A stretch of DNA of 64,000 bases from Lunatimonas lonarensis (GCF_000390185.1 NZ_AQHR01000035.1:27116-91115), one strand, 5' to 3'; shown: positions 17,196 through 27,155, counted from the stretch's first letter. Notes: generated by a model from the letters alone, not told the origin. Translations and numbers: made by a program.

Positions 17196-17963
17196 ATGTG
17201 TCTGATTACGTTTAACTGGGTGGAGCACCCCGTTTATAGGTTGGTGCTGGTGGCCAATAGGGATGAGTATTTCGATCGCCCAACAGACTCCCTGCACCGT
17301 TGGGAGTCGGGTTTGTACGCTGGTAGGGACAGGAAGGCCGGGGGGACTTGGCTTGGAATTCACCCAAATGGGAGGTTTGCCGCCCTCACCAATTATAGGG
17401 ATATCCCGAACGAAGAGGAAGGTAAGAGAAGCAGGGGGGATTTGATACCCGGTTTCATAAGCAGTCCTTTGACGATATCTGGCTATCTGGATTTGCTTCA
17501 AACAGAAAAGCATCAGTACAATGGGTTTAGTTTGCTAGTGGTGGAGGGGACGGAAATGTGGTATATCTCCAACTATCAATCGGAGGCAATCCAAGTCACG
17601 CCCGGGGTACATGGCCTGAGCAACGCCCTTCTTGACACGCCTTGGGCAAAAGTACAAAGTGCAAAAAAAAGCTTAGAGGGACTGATATCTGCGGAATTTG
17701 TAGGGTTAGATGCATTGGGAGGGTTATTGCAGTCGAGGGACTATGCCCCAGAAGCAATGCTTCCGTCGACTGGACTTGATAGACAGTTGGAAAGATCCGT
17801 TTCAGCACAATTTATCCGTGTCGAGGATTATTATGGAACCGTTAATACCACAGCTTTATTGTGGAAGCATAGCGGAGAAGTTGAGATAATGGAGCAAAGG
17901 TATATTCCGGAATTGGAGAAGAACCGGGTTTCCTTTCAGATGGAGCCGGCCTTGGTGAGTTGA
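17196..17963 (+). CDS. TANGO2/NRDE-family protein
   Basis: The 255-residue product starts MCLITFNW and carries VANRDEYFDRPT, GGTWLGI and the RFAALTNYRD block that define the NRDE (TANGO2) family. The invariant Cys2 suggests an N-terminal nucleophile fold. Eukaryotic members are linked to Golgi organisation and haem trafficking; bacterial roles are poorly defined. A strong ribosome site, AGGAGG at 17185-17190, precedes the ATG by 5 bases, which is unusual in this phylum and fixes the start. It is followed closely by the YpdA gene. Confidence 0.92.
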   Translation: MCLITFNWVEHPVYRLVLVANRDEYFDRPTDSLHRWESGLYAGRDRKAGGTWLGIHPNGRFAALTNYRDIPNEEEGKRSRGDLIPGFISSPLTISGYLDLLQTEKHQYNGFSLLVVEGTEMWYISNYQSEAIQVTPGVHGLSNALLDTPWAKVQSAKKSLEGLISAEFVGLDALGGLLQSRDYAPEAMLPSTGLDRQLERSVSAQFIRVEDYYGTVNTTALLWKHSGEVEIMEQRYIPELEKNRVSFQMEPALVS

Positions 17964-17983
17964 ACGTGTCATAATTGCTGAAG

Positions 17984-18964
17984 ATGAATAAATTAGATGT
18001 CTTGATCATTGGAGGAGGCCCCATTGGTATCGCCTGTGGCGTGGAAGCCGGTAAAGCAGGCCTGAACTACCTGATCATTGAAAAGGGCGTATTGACCAAT
18101 TCGATTTTTCACTATCCCTCCAACATGACCTTTTTTTCGACCTCCGAGAAACTGGAAATGGCAGGTATCCCCTTCATGTCGATTGCCAATAAGCCGACTC
18201 GCACCGAAGCTTTGGAGTATTACCGGCGAATCGTAAAACACTATGGGCTGAAGATTCATTTGTATGAAGAGGCTACACAGCTTAAAAAGAACCCTGCCGG
18301 TGAATTTGAAGTTCAGACCAATAAGGCGTCGTACCTTGCCGACCGGTTGGTAATGGCCACGGGTTTCTACGATTTGCCCAATTCAATGAATGTACCTGGG
18401 GAGAATTTACCGAAGGTATCCCATTATTACAAGGAGCCTTGGCCTTATATAGGTCAAAAGGTCATTGTGGTGGGTGGTGGAAACTCTGCGGTGGATGTGG
18501 CCCTTGAAACTTGGCGCAAAGGTGCCGAGGTAACCATGGTAGTAATGAAACCGACCATTGACCGAACGGTAAAATACTGGGTGCTTCCTGATATTGAAAA
18601 TCGTATCAAAGAGGGCTCCATTAAGGCCTATTTCAATTCGAAAATTGACTCCATAGAAGCTGACCATGTTTGGATTGATACTCCCGATGGAAGTGTTCGC
18701 CTTCCAAACGATTTTGTCCTTGCGATGACCGGATATAGGCCAAATTTTGCGCTGCTGGATCAGCTTGGCGTAAAGCTCAGTCTGGATGAACATAAAAAAC
18801 CCTGCTACGATAGTCAAAGTCAGGAATCAAATGTGACCGGCCTGTATTTAGCAGGCGTTGTATGTGGAGGGTTGAATACCAGGGAATTCTTTATTGAGAA
18901 CACGATTGTCCATGCTTCCTATATCATGGGCGACATATCCCAAAAAAAGAAGGTTAAAGGCTGA
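17984..18964 (+). CDS. ypdA: YpdA-family FAD/NAD(P) disulfide reductase
   Basis: A 326-residue flavoprotein with two Rossmann motifs, GGGPIGIACG near the N terminus for FAD and VVGGGNSAVDVAL in the middle for NAD(P)H. It has the YpdA-specific HYPSNMTFFSTSEKLEMAG segment. YpdA (Bdr) reduces bacillithiol disulfide in Firmicutes and is also found in Bacteroidota, where the thiol partner may be bacillithiol. No CxxC redox pair is visible, which is typical of YpdA. I start it at the ATG at 17984. Its 3' end overlaps the convergent histidine kinase gene by 11 bases. Confidence 0.9.
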   Translation: MNKLDVLIIGGGPIGIACGVEAGKAGLNYLIIEKGVLTNSIFHYPSNMTFFSTSEKLEMAGIPFMSIANKPTRTEALEYYRRIVKHYGLKIHLYEEATQLKKNPAGEFEVQTNKASYLADRLVMATGFYDLPNSMNVPGENLPKVSHYYKEPWPYIGQKVIVVGGGNSAVDVALETWRKGAEVTMVVMKPTIDRTVKYWVLPDIENRIKEGSIKAYFNSKIDSIEADHVWIDTPDGSVRLPNDFVLAMTGYRPNFALLDQLGVKLSLDEHKKPCYDSQSQESNVTGLYLAGVVCGGLNTREFFIENTIVHASYIMGDISQKKKVKG

Positions 18965-20297
18965 CAGCGGGCTTTTCCACGGATAGAACGCTTGGGAATC
19001 GCAAGGTAAAAACGCTGCCCATTCCTTCCTTGCTCCTTACCTCAATGGAACCTCCCAATTTAACGGCATTTTGGTGGCAAATATGAAGACCCATTCCCGT
19101 GCCTTTTTCGTTGGCCGTTCCGTAGGTTGGCTTAATTTCCAGCCGGAACAGATCTTTGATTTTTTCTTCCGATATACCGATTCCATTGTCCTCCACCGAA
19201 ATCACCACCTCACGATCCTCTCCGGATACTTCGAAGCGAATAATTCCGCCGGAGTGCGTGAACTTGATTGCATTTTGAATGAGATTGCGGACGATCAATA
19301 GGATACGGTCGGTTTCTCCGTTTACGATTGGGTTTTTGGCAAATTCTACCAGCAGCGTTACTTGCTTTTGCTTGGCAATGGCCGTCATAATATCCAATGT
19401 ATCCTTAAACAATCCCTTAAGATCGGTACTTTTGATTCGGTTTCGGGTTTGGTTAAGTTCAAAAGAAGACCATTCGAGTATGTTCTCCATCATGTCGTAG
19501 GTACGTTTGGTGTTTTTAAGTAACTCGGAGTGGATGAAGTTCAGATCCTCTGGGGAAAGATCCCCGTCCTGATTGATCAATTCAAGGGTTTGGAGTATCG
19601 AGTTTAGGGGGTTTTTGATGTCATGTACAATGATGGCGATGATTTTGTCTTTTTGCTTATTGATTTCGCTTAGATCTCGGTTAAGCAGGGCCAACTCGTT
19701 TCTTTTTGCCTCTGCCTCCGCCTTTTGATAGTAGTAGTATTCCTTGATCGTAGCAAGTAGCAGGGTAATTCCGAGCAGGGAACCTGTATAGGTCAGGATG
19801 TGATCCAGAAAAAGGTAGTCTTTTGAAATATTGGTTGTGTAAATCCAACCAGGCTGGTAGGTGCCGATGTAAAACAGCGCGATGAAAAGCAGTGTATTAA
19901 CCGTTGCCCAGCCAACGATCATTTTTCGCGGGGATATACTTATAATCACCACATTGATGAGTAAAAATATATAGGCTGTGGGGCCCAGCACACCGTCGTT
20001 AAGGAAGAAGTTAATGGCAATAAGCGGATAGCTGAGGCCACCAAAAAGATAAAGGGAAAGGGTAAATTGATTTTTGATACGTACAAGGTGAAAAATGCCT
20101 CCAAGTGGAAGAAGCGTGGCAAATGAAATAATTGTAAGCAGCTGCTGCCCTAGAAAAATGTTCAACAGACCCATGGCTATTAGGTATACGGCAATGATGA
20201 AGAGCATGGAGTTGAAAAGCTGCTTTTCCATTACCGAGGTTTTGTGCCAAAAAAACCAAGACCCTATTTTCTCCCTAAATCTATTCCAATCTGCCAT
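18954..20297 (-). CDS. Membrane sensor histidine kinase
   Basis: The 447-residue protein has about six N-terminal transmembrane helices (residues 30-185), a short coiled coil (about 190-215), and a HisKA domain with phospho-acceptor His225 in VHDIKNPLNSIL. The HATPase_c domain has the N box NLIQNAIKFTHSG, the G1 box VEDNGIGIS and the G2 box GTGMGLHIC. There is no extracytoplasmic sensor domain, so it likely senses within or near the membrane. No response regulator is adjacent, making it an orphan kinase here. It overlaps the 3' end of ypdA by 11 bases on the opposite strand. Confidence 0.93.
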   Translation of the reverse strand: MADWNRFREKIGSWFFWHKTSVMEKQLFNSMLFIIAVYLIAMGLLNIFLGQQLLTIISFATLLPLGGIFHLVRIKNQFTLSLYLFGGLSYPLIAINFFLNDGVLGPTAYIFLLINVVIISISPRKMIVGWATVNTLLFIALFYIGTYQPGWIYTTNISKDYLFLDHILTYTGSLLGITLLLATIKEYYYYQKAEAEAKRNELALLNRDLSEINKQKDKIIAIIVHDIKNPLNSILQTLELINQDGDLSPEDLNFIHSELLKNTKRTYDMMENILEWSSFELNQTRNRIKSTDLKGLFKDTLDIMTAIAKQKQVTLLVEFAKNPIVNGETDRILLIVRNLIQNAIKFTHSGGIIRFEVSGEDREVVISVEDNGIGISEEKIKDLFRLEIKPTYGTANEKGTGMGLHICHQNAVKLGGSIEVRSKEGMGSVFTLRFPSVLSVEKPAVSL

Positions 20298-20315
20298 TTT
20301 TGGGCGGATAACTTT

Positions 20316-21977
20316 CTAATTCAAGCCTTTGTGTAAAGATACGAATTTAAATGAACTTCCATCAAAAAGCCCCTTATCACTTAACTTTAGCGATGGAATG
20401 ACCAATAATGCCATAAAACTAAGGGTCATGTAGGGTGATTTAAGGGTAGACCCAAGCACTACTTTGGATTTGTGGTCCAGTTCGGTATATTTTGCGGCGG
20501 TCGAGAAGGCATCCTCTGTGTTCATTAACCCGGCCACAGGAAGAGGAAGTACCGTACAGGTTTCTCCATCGAACAGAGAGAGTCCGCCCCGTTCTCGTAT
20601 GATGGCATTCACCGCCTGCATGATCGCTGCGTCGTTCGTGCCGACGGCAATGATATTATGGGAGTCATGGGCTACGGAGGACGCAATGGCACCTTTTTTT
20701 AGGCCAAAATTCCGGATAAAGCCAATGGCTGGAGTGGCTGTTTCATAGCGGTTTGTTACCGCTATTTTCAGAATATCCTTTTCTACGCAGGAGGCCAACA
20801 GTCCGTCTGGATTCGGTAGAAAGGCCCATTCCTGCCTAGTGACCAACTGACCGTCTTCGGCTACGATTACCCGGATCTGATCTCCTGCGCTATTGACCCG
20901 AAGCGAGTTTTCCGTGATTAATTCGGTATGAAACCGGTTTATGCGGTCGGTCTTTTGGGAGCTGATCAATGTTTTCCCATTGTCCGCTACAAGTACTCCG
21001 TTGATGTACGTTTGTTTGACCTTGAAATCCGTAAGGTCGTCTACGACGATAAAATCCGCCGGGTCTCCCTCGCGCAGGGTTCCTACGTCCAATCCGTAAT
21101 GTTGGATTGGGTTTATACAGGCCGCCCGTAGCACGTCGAATAGCTTCTTGCCCCGTTTGATGGCGCGTGACACCAATTGATCAATATGCCCTTCCAACAA
21201 GCTGTCCGGGTGTTTATCGTCTGAGCAGAACATCAAGCTGCCCGGATAGGTATCCATGAGATCAATTAGTGTGTCGAAGTTTTTCGCAGCACTACCTTCC
21301 CGAATGGCGATTTTCATCCCAAGCTTGATTTTGTGGGTTGCCTCATCGAGACTGACGCACTCGTGGTCGGTACTAATGCCGGCTTCGATGTAGGCTTTTG
21401 CCAGGTCGCCGGTCAGACCGGGCGCATGTCCATCTACCGGTTTTCCGGCTTCTTTTGCCAGCATGATCTTTTCCATCACCTCATTGTCGTGTTTCAATAC
21501 ACCAGGCCAATTCATCATTTCCGCCAAGTACTTGATCCGGTCGTCACCCAGGAGTTGTTTGATTTCTGCGGGCCCAATTGAGGCACCGGCAGTTTCAAAA
21601 CCAGTGGCCGGAACGCAGGATGGAGCACCGAAATAGAATTTGAAGTTTACAGACTCCCCGTTTTCGATCATGTAGTTCACACCGTCCATGCCACACACAT
21701 TTGCGATCTCGTGGGGGTCAGATACGGTGGCTACCGTGCCATGTAGAACAGCCAGTCGGGCAAATTCTGAGGGTATAAGGAGGGAAGATTCAATATGGAT
21801 ATGGGCGTCTATTAAGCCGGGGAGAATAAACTGGCTGGGCGCGGCTTCAAGCTTTCTCAAGGCAATGATTTTTCCGCGGTTTACAAGAATCTCAGCTGGG
21901 TAAATAAGTTCCCTGTAAATGTCGACATACTGTCCCGATATATTAACGATCTTATCGTCTGTTGCCTTGTTTTCCAT
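20316..21977 (-). CDS. ade: Adenine deaminase
   Basis: A 553-residue amidohydrolase that converts adenine to hypoxanthine and ammonia in purine salvage. It shows the metal-binding GLIDAHIHIESSLL, the DPHEIANVCG block, VDGHAPG, the SDDKHPDSL motif and the second-domain SSVAHDSHNIIAVGTND, all typical of Ade. Length agrees with the family. The ATG at 21977 is preferred over an in-frame TTG seven codons earlier. The gene ends 18 bases upstream of the histidine kinase start on the same strand, so the two may be co-transcribed. The divergent cmk promoter lies just upstream. Confidence 0.95.
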   Translation of the reverse strand: MENKATDDKIVNISGQYVDIYRELIYPAEILVNRGKIIALRKLEAAPSQFILPGLIDAHIHIESSLLIPSEFARLAVLHGTVATVSDPHEIANVCGMDGVNYMIENGESVNFKFYFGAPSCVPATGFETAGASIGPAEIKQLLGDDRIKYLAEMMNWPGVLKHDNEVMEKIMLAKEAGKPVDGHAPGLTGDLAKAYIEAGISTDHECVSLDEATHKIKLGMKIAIREGSAAKNFDTLIDLMDTYPGSLMFCSDDKHPDSLLEGHIDQLVSRAIKRGKKLFDVLRAACINPIQHYGLDVGTLREGDPADFIVVDDLTDFKVKQTYINGVLVADNGKTLISSQKTDRINRFHTELITENSLRVNSAGDQIRVIVAEDGQLVTRQEWAFLPNPDGLLASCVEKDILKIAVTNRYETATPAIGFIRNFGLKKGAIASSVAHDSHNIIAVGTNDAAIMQAVNAIIRERGGLSLFDGETCTVLPLPVAGLMNTEDAFSTAAKYTELDHKSKVVLGSTLKSPYMTLSFMALLVIPSLKLSDKGLFDGSSFKFVSLHKGLN

Positions 21978-22061
21978 AAATTGCGAAATAAAACCCAAGC
22001 ATCATTAAGAAATAAAAAATTCTAAATGGCCGTAATGTTCCTGTAATCGATATAAAACTAC

Positions 22062-22069
22062 TATATTTG
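22062..22069 (+). promoter_or_regulatory. -7 box of the cmk-ispH promoter
   Basis: TATATTTG is a perfect match to the Bacteroidota TAnnTTTG element, 41 bases before the cmk ATG. The -33 element is not clear (GTTCCTG near 22037). Confidence 0.5.
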
Positions 22070-22109
22070 CAGCCAATTACACAATCGACGTCAAAAGCTA
22101 TTTCCCTTA

Positions 22110-22787
22110 ATGAAAAAAATCATTATCGCTATAGATGGCCTTTCTGGATGCGGAAAAAGTTCCACGGCAAAGTCGGTTGCAAAGGCACTCAACTACGCCT
22201 ACATCGATTCGGGAGCCATGTATAGAGCGGTTACCCTGTATTTTTTAAACAATCACACCAAATTAAACAATATTGGGGAAATAAGCCAATCCTTGGATCG
22301 GGTACATATTGATTTTCACCTGGATGGAAATGATGGCTCCCAACGCATCCTTTTGAACGGTGTCGACGTAGAAGATGAAATTAGGGGGATGTCGGTAACG
22401 GAGCGTGTTAGTGATGTAAGTAAAATTAAGGAAGTCAGGCAGGCGTTGGTGGCCAAGCAGCGTATCCTAGGTGCCCGAAAAGGAGTCGTCATGGATGGCA
22501 GGGACATTGGAAGCGTGGTTTTCCCGCATGCTGAACTGAAAGTCTTTATGTCCGCAAATTTAGAAGTGCGGGCCGCCCGGCGAATGAAGGAGTTGGCAGA
22601 CAGGGGACATAGTGCTGATTTGGAGCAAATTCGGGAGAATCTAGCCAAACGGGATTTCTTGGACAGTACCCGCTCGGAGAGTCCCCTCGTGAAGGCCAAA
22701 GATGCCGTGGAAATTGATACCAGTGATCTGCACTTCGAAGATCAGGTAGCGAAGATCTTGGAATTGGCGAAAGAACGGATGAACTGA
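22110..22787 (+). CDS. cmk: (d)CMP kinase
   Basis: Cytidylate kinase phosphorylates CMP and dCMP with ATP in the cytoplasm. The 225-residue product has the P-loop GLSGCGKSS (residues 10-18), the YIDSGAMYRAVT substrate loop, the MDGRDIGSVVFP segment and the RAARRMKEL lid region, with the usual family length. It is followed after 11 bases by ispH, and the pair shares a TAnnTTTG promoter. Adjacent cmk-ispH (lytB) genes are common in Bacteroidota. Confidence 0.97.
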   Translation: MKKIIIAIDGLSGCGKSSTAKSVAKALNYAYIDSGAMYRAVTLYFLNNHTKLNNIGEISQSLDRVHIDFHLDGNDGSQRILLNGVDVEDEIRGMSVTERVSDVSKIKEVRQALVAKQRILGARKGVVMDGRDIGSVVFPHAELKVFMSANLEVRAARRMKELADRGHSADLEQIRENLAKRDFLDSTRSESPLVKAKDAVEIDTSDLHFEDQVAKILELAKERMN

Positions 22788-22798
22788 AGGAAAGCAAC

Positions 22799-23701
22799 AT
22801 GGAAGTAACAATTGATAAGAATTCGGGTTACTGCTTTGGCGTCGAGTATGCCATACAGATGGCTGAGGACGAAATGGAGCATGAAGAGGCTCTCTATTGT
22901 CTCGGTGATATTGTGCATAACGACATGGAAGTGAAGCGGCTGAGTGAAAAGGGCCTGAAGGTAATCGACCGTGAGCAATTAAAGTGGTTGTCAGACTGTA
23001 AGGTGTTGATAAGGGCCCATGGGGAGCCTCCGGAGACCTACAAGCTGGCCATTGAAAACAATATAGAGTTGATAGATGCTTCTTGTCCAGTGGTACTGAA
23101 GCTCCAACACCGCGTCAAAAATGCCTTCGATAAGATGGAAAAAGAACGCGGTCAAATAGTCATTTATGGGAAAAAGGGGCATGCAGAAGTGATCGGTCTC
23201 ACCGGTCAAACGTTGGAGAAGGCGATTGTGGTCATGGAGGATAAAGATTTGGATAGGATAGATTTCAGCCGTCCGGTCACTTTGTTCAGTCAGACTACTA
23301 AAAGCACCAAGGGGTTCTACGCGCTCAAGGACAAGATAGAGGCCCGTATAAGGGAGGAGAAAGGAACGCTTACGGAATTGGATTTCAATGCCAACGACTC
23401 CATTTGCCGTCAGGTATCGAATAGAGAACCTCAATTGGCTCATTTTGCAGGAGAGAACGACGTGATTGTTTTCGTTTCCGGTAAAAAGAGTTCAAATGGT
23501 AAGGCACTGTTTCAGGTTTGCAAACAGGTGAATCCACGAAGTTATTTTGTGGAAAGCGAGGAGGAGATTGACCCGTCTTGGATAAAGAGTGAGGATAAGG
23601 TGGGCATTTGCGGTGCCACCTCTACCCCGATGTGGCTGATGGAACAGGTTAAGTCCTTTATCGTCAGCTTGGATGAAAAGCCGGCTTTCGTTCAGCCATA
23701 A
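22799..23701 (+). CDS. ispH: 4-hydroxy-3-methylbut-2-enyl diphosphate reductase
   Basis: IspH catalyses the last step of the MEP isoprenoid pathway, making IPP and DMAPP with a [4Fe-4S] cluster. The 300-residue product has the three cluster cysteines in their expected places: Cys12 (GYCFGVE), Cys96 (DASCPVV) and Cys203 (NDSICRQVSNR). It also has the substrate-binding HGEPP and GICGATSTP motifs. The start is the ATG 11 bases after the cmk stop. It is the second gene of the cmk-ispH pair and ends 129 bases before the nqr operon. Confidence 0.97.
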   Translation: MEVTIDKNSGYCFGVEYAIQMAEDEMEHEEALYCLGDIVHNDMEVKRLSEKGLKVIDREQLKWLSDCKVLIRAHGEPPETYKLAIENNIELIDASCPVVLKLQHRVKNAFDKMEKERGQIVIYGKKGHAEVIGLTGQTLEKAIVVMEDKDLDRIDFSRPVTLFSQTTKSTKGFYALKDKIEARIREEKGTLTELDFNANDSICRQVSNREPQLAHFAGENDVIVFVSGKKSSNGKALFQVCKQVNPRSYFVESEEEIDPSWIKSEDKVGICGATSTPMWLMEQVKSFIVSLDEKPAFVQP

Positions 23702-23782
23702 ACCATGCGCTACACTCCGTAAAGGGACAGTGCAGAAATCAATAAATAGCGGATTTATCTTCTAATAACTGAGGTAATTTAT

Positions 23783-23790
23783 TAGATTTG
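23783..23790 (+). promoter_or_regulatory. -7 box of the nqr operon promoter
   Basis: TAGATTTG matches TAnnTTTG perfectly, 40 bases upstream of the nqrA ATG at 23831. No clear -33 TTTG was found at the expected distance. Confidence 0.45.
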
Positions 23791-23830
23791 AGCCGTTTTT
23801 CAAAGGATCATGTAGTTTTAAATTTCAAAT

Positions 23831-25195
23831 ATGTCAAAACTAGTAAAGCTAAAGAAAGGGTTTGATATTAACCTTGCGGGAAAGGCCGAGAAGAAAGTCG
23901 AGGCGTTTCCGATGGTTAAAACCTTCGCTATCAAACCGACTGACTTCCTTGGAATGGAAAGACCAAAGGTGCTTGTCAAGGAAGGGGATACTGTAAAGGC
24001 CGGTACCCCCATATTATTTGATAAGAAAATGGAAAAAGTGCAGTTTGTAGCACCCGTTTCCGGCGAAGTGGTCGAAATAAAAAGAGGAGAAAAGAGAAAA
24101 CTCCTTGAGATAAAGATTTTGGCGGATAGCGAGATCGAATTTGAGTCCTTCGAAAAATTGACCGATGGGGATATTCAGGCTGCCAGCAGGGAGAAGCTCA
24201 TCGACCACATGACCCAAAGTGGCGTTTGGCCTCAAATAATCCAACGTCCCTTCGGAATTATTGCGAATCCTGCCGATGAGCCCAAAGCAATCTATATTTC
24301 TGGTTTTGATAGTCATCCGTTGGCACCGGATTACGAACTTCTCTTCAAGGGACAGGAGAAAGCATTTCAAACGGGTGTCGACGTTTTGAAGAAATTGACA
24401 GAAGGAAAAGTCTATTTGGGACTGAAGGCAGAAGGTGCCGTTCCCGCTGCATTCGCTACCGTCAAAGGTGCAGAGGTAAATAAATTTTCCGGACCCCATC
24501 CCGCTGGGAATGTGGGTGTTCAGATCCATCACATCGATCCGATCAACAAGGGCGATATTGTTTGGACGGTCAGCCCCTTCGGTGTTGCCCAAATTGGTAA
24601 ACTTTTCCTAAACGGCATATACGACGCATCCAAGGTGATAGCGCTTACTGGGTCAGAGCTGAAAAAGGCGGCGTATGTCAACACCTATTTAGGAGCCTGC
24701 GTAGACAGCTTTGTAGCAGGCAACACCAAATCCGACCATGTTCGAGTCATTTCAGGAAATGTCCTGACGGGGAGTAAGGTGAACGCAGATGGTTACCTTG
24801 GCTATTATGACCATCAGATTACGGTGATTCCCGAAGGTGACTATGAAGAGTTCTTGGGATGGATAAAGCCGAGTACCACGAAATTGAGTTTTCATAAGGC
24901 AATCGGCATGTTGTCCTTTTTGAATAAAGATAAGGAATACATAGTTGATACCAATACCCACGGAGAGGAGAGGCCGTTTGTAGTGAGCGGTGCTTTCGAG
25001 AAGGTTACGCCCATGGATATTCTTCCCACTTATCTGTTCAAGGCAATCCATGCGGAAGATTACGATGAAATGGAGGAATTGGGCATATACGAGTTGGTGG
25101 AAGAGGATGTGGCTCTTTGCGAATTTATCGACCCTTCCAAAAATGAAATACAGGCGTTGCTTAGAAGTGGTATCGAGTTATTAATGTATAGTTAA
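23831..25195 (+). CDS. nqrA: Na+-translocating NADH:quinone reductase subunit A
   Basis: NqrA is the quinone-associated peripheral subunit of the Na+-pumping NADH dehydrogenase on the inner face of the membrane. The 454-residue product begins MSKLVKLKKGFDINLAG, with the typical KPTDFLGMERPKVLVKEGD stretch, an AFP-like central part (HPAGNVGVQIHHIDPI) and the VNTYLGACVDSFV segment, all characteristic of NqrA. It is first in an operon with tight spacing to nqrB (3 bases). Confidence 0.97.
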   Translation: MSKLVKLKKGFDINLAGKAEKKVEAFPMVKTFAIKPTDFLGMERPKVLVKEGDTVKAGTPILFDKKMEKVQFVAPVSGEVVEIKRGEKRKLLEIKILADSEIEFESFEKLTDGDIQAASREKLIDHMTQSGVWPQIIQRPFGIIANPADEPKAIYISGFDSHPLAPDYELLFKGQEKAFQTGVDVLKKLTEGKVYLGLKAEGAVPAAFATVKGAEVNKFSGPHPAGNVGVQIHHIDPINKGDIVWTVSPFGVAQIGKLFLNGIYDASKVIALTGSELKKAAYVNTYLGACVDSFVAGNTKSDHVRVISGNVLTGSKVNADGYLGYYDHQITVIPEGDYEEFLGWIKPSTTKLSFHKAIGMLSFLNKDKEYIVDTNTHGEERPFVVSGAFEKVTPMDILPTYLFKAIHAEDYDEMEELGIYELVEEDVALCEFIDPSKNEIQALLRSGIELLMYS

Positions 25196-25198
25196 GAT

Positions 25199-26401
25199 AT
25201 GAAAGTATTACAAAATCTTTTCGACAGTGTTAAGCCGAACTTTATGAAGGGAGGCAAATGGGAAAAGTTCTACACGTTGTATGAGGGGCACCGTACCATT
25301 GCGTTTGCACCGGACTTGATCACTGGATCCAAGGGGGCGCAGATAAAGGATGCGACTGACCTGAAGCGGATCATGATTACGGTGGTGATCGCCATGATCC
25401 CCGCGTTGATATTCGGGATTCTAAATGTGGGACACCAGCATTTTCTGGTAACCGGTGAGGAGGCCACTTGGCTGGACAAGGCGCTGGTGGGCATGATTGC
25501 CGTCTTGCCGATTTTGATTGTTTCCTATGCAGTGGGCCTTTCTACAGAGTTTACCTTTTGCGTAATCAGAAACCACCCCATTAGTGAGGGCTTTTTGGTG
25601 ACCGGTATGCTGATAGCCTTGGTAATGCCTCCCAATATTCCGTTGTGGCAGGTAGGGCTCGCTACCGTCTTTGCAGTGGTAGTTGGTAAAGAGGTTTTTG
25701 GCGGTACAGGTATGAACATCCTCAACGTAGCCATGACGGCGAGGGCGTTCTTGTATTTTGCCTATCCAGCTCAAATTTCCGGTGATCAGGTATGGACCTA
25801 TCTGGGAGACAAAGCACCCATCGATGGATATTCTGGTGCGACCGCTTTGGCAGTGGCCTACAATGCAGGTATTGACGAAGTAGCCGTTACGGATGCCTTG
25901 GCCAAGCATAATTCGGTGCTGGGCGATGGCATGTTTAGCTTTGCCAATATGTTCATGGGTTGGATACCGGGCTCCATCGGAGAGACTTCGGTTTTGATGG
26001 CGTTGATCGGTGCGGTGATTCTGATCGGAACAGGTGTGGCAAGTTGGAAGATTATTTTCAGTGGATTTGCAGGCGCGTATGTAATGGGCTTGATATTGAA
26101 CCTATTTGCAGCCAACCAGTTTATGGCCATGCCTCCTCAGTACCACTGGGTAATGGGCGGCCTGGCATTCGGTGTTGTTTTCATGGCAACAGACCCTGTA
26201 TCAGCCGCGCAAACTGAAGTAGGAAAATGGATATACGGATTCCTGATCGGTGTTTTGACCGTCATCATCCGAGTCACCAACCCGGCCTATCCGGAAGGTA
26301 TCATGCTAGCCGTTTTATTCATGAACGTGTTTGCGCCATTGATTGATCATTATGTAGTAAAAGCAAATAAGAAAAGGAGGTTACAACGTGCAACAGTCTA
26401 A
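25199..26401 (+). CDS. nqrB: Na+-translocating NADH:quinone reductase subunit B
   Basis: NqrB is a multi-helix membrane subunit carrying a covalent FMN and taking part in Na+ translocation. The 400-residue product has the FMN attachment motif SGAT at 212-215 (IDGYSGATALA), with Thr215 the expected flavinylated residue. It also has the conserved GTGMNILNVAMTARAFLYF and ATDPVSAAQTEVGKW segments. It starts 3 bases after nqrA and its last codons overlap the nqrC start. Confidence 0.97.
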   Translation: MKVLQNLFDSVKPNFMKGGKWEKFYTLYEGHRTIAFAPDLITGSKGAQIKDATDLKRIMITVVIAMIPALIFGILNVGHQHFLVTGEEATWLDKALVGMIAVLPILIVSYAVGLSTEFTFCVIRNHPISEGFLVTGMLIALVMPPNIPLWQVGLATVFAVVVGKEVFGGTGMNILNVAMTARAFLYFAYPAQISGDQVWTYLGDKAPIDGYSGATALAVAYNAGIDEVAVTDALAKHNSVLGDGMFSFANMFMGWIPGSIGETSVLMALIGAVILIGTGVASWKIIFSGFAGAYVMGLILNLFAANQFMAMPPQYHWVMGGLAFGVVFMATDPVSAAQTEVGKWIYGFLIGVLTVIIRVTNPAYPEGIMLAVLFMNVFAPLIDHYVVKANKKRRLQRATV

Positions 26402-27155
26402 TGCTTATGTGATTACGTTTTCCGTAATCCTAACAATCGTTTTGGGTTTACTACTTTCCGGCACAGCGGAGGTACTGAAGCCGATCCAGAAAAAGGCGGA
26501 GGCCTTGGATACCAAGAAACAGATCTTAGGTGCGGTGATTTCAGCAGAGGAAATCCGAAAAATGAAGGCAGAGGAGATCGATGCTTTCTATGAAAGTCAT
26601 ATTACTTCCAAGGTGGTTAACATCAAGGGAGAAGAGGTTTCCGAACAGGATGGAGTAGCCGTTACAGCCGAGTCGGTAGACATAGGCAGGAATTATAAGA
26701 AAGCTCCAGAAGACCGATTGTATCCTGTATTTATCTTTCACGAAGAAGGTGATCCGGACGCTGTTCAAGCCTATATCCTACCGGTTTATGGAGCCGGCCT
26801 TTGGGATAGCATTTGGGGATACTTGGCACTACAGACGGATCTAACTACCATTGAGGGAGTTACGTTCTCCCATGCAGGAGAGACCCCCGGTCTTGGTGCC
26901 CGAATCACCGCCAGAGATGTACAGGGTAGGTTTGAAGGGAAGAAGGTATTTGATGATAGCGGCAACTTGGCTTCTGTTCGTATGCAAAAGGGCGAGGGCA
27001 GGGATTATTCCGATGACCCTCACAAGGTTGACGGTTTGTCAGGTGCCACGATCACTGCAGAAGGAGTCAACAAAATGTTGGATGCCTACCTGAGGCATTA
27101 CAAGGCTTACCTTGACAAGAAAAAGTCCAATGCCGATGCCATGGCGTTAAATTAA
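26388..27155 (+). CDS. nqrC: Na+-translocating NADH:quinone reductase subunit C
   Basis: NqrC is a periplasm-facing subunit anchored by one N-terminal helix, with a second covalent FMN. The 255-residue product has the helix near residues 5-27 and the flavinylation motif SGAT at 218-221 (VDGLSGATITAEG). The start is a GTG at 26388 lying inside the end of nqrB. It is preceded by a perfect AGGAGG at 26375-26380 within nqrB coding sequence, 7 bases before the GTG, so translation is probably coupled and locally enhanced. The nearby ATG at 26400 is out of frame. Confidence 0.96.
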   Translation: MQQSNAYVITFSVILTIVLGLLLSGTAEVLKPIQKKAEALDTKKQILGAVISAEEIRKMKAEEIDAFYESHITSKVVNIKGEEVSEQDGVAVTAESVDIGRNYKKAPEDRLYPVFIFHEEGDPDAVQAYILPVYGAGLWDSIWGYLALQTDLTTIEGVTFSHAGETPGLGARITARDVQGRFEGKKVFDDSGNLASVRMQKGEGRDYSDDPHKVDGLSGATITAEGVNKMLDAYLRHYKAYLDKKKSNADAMALN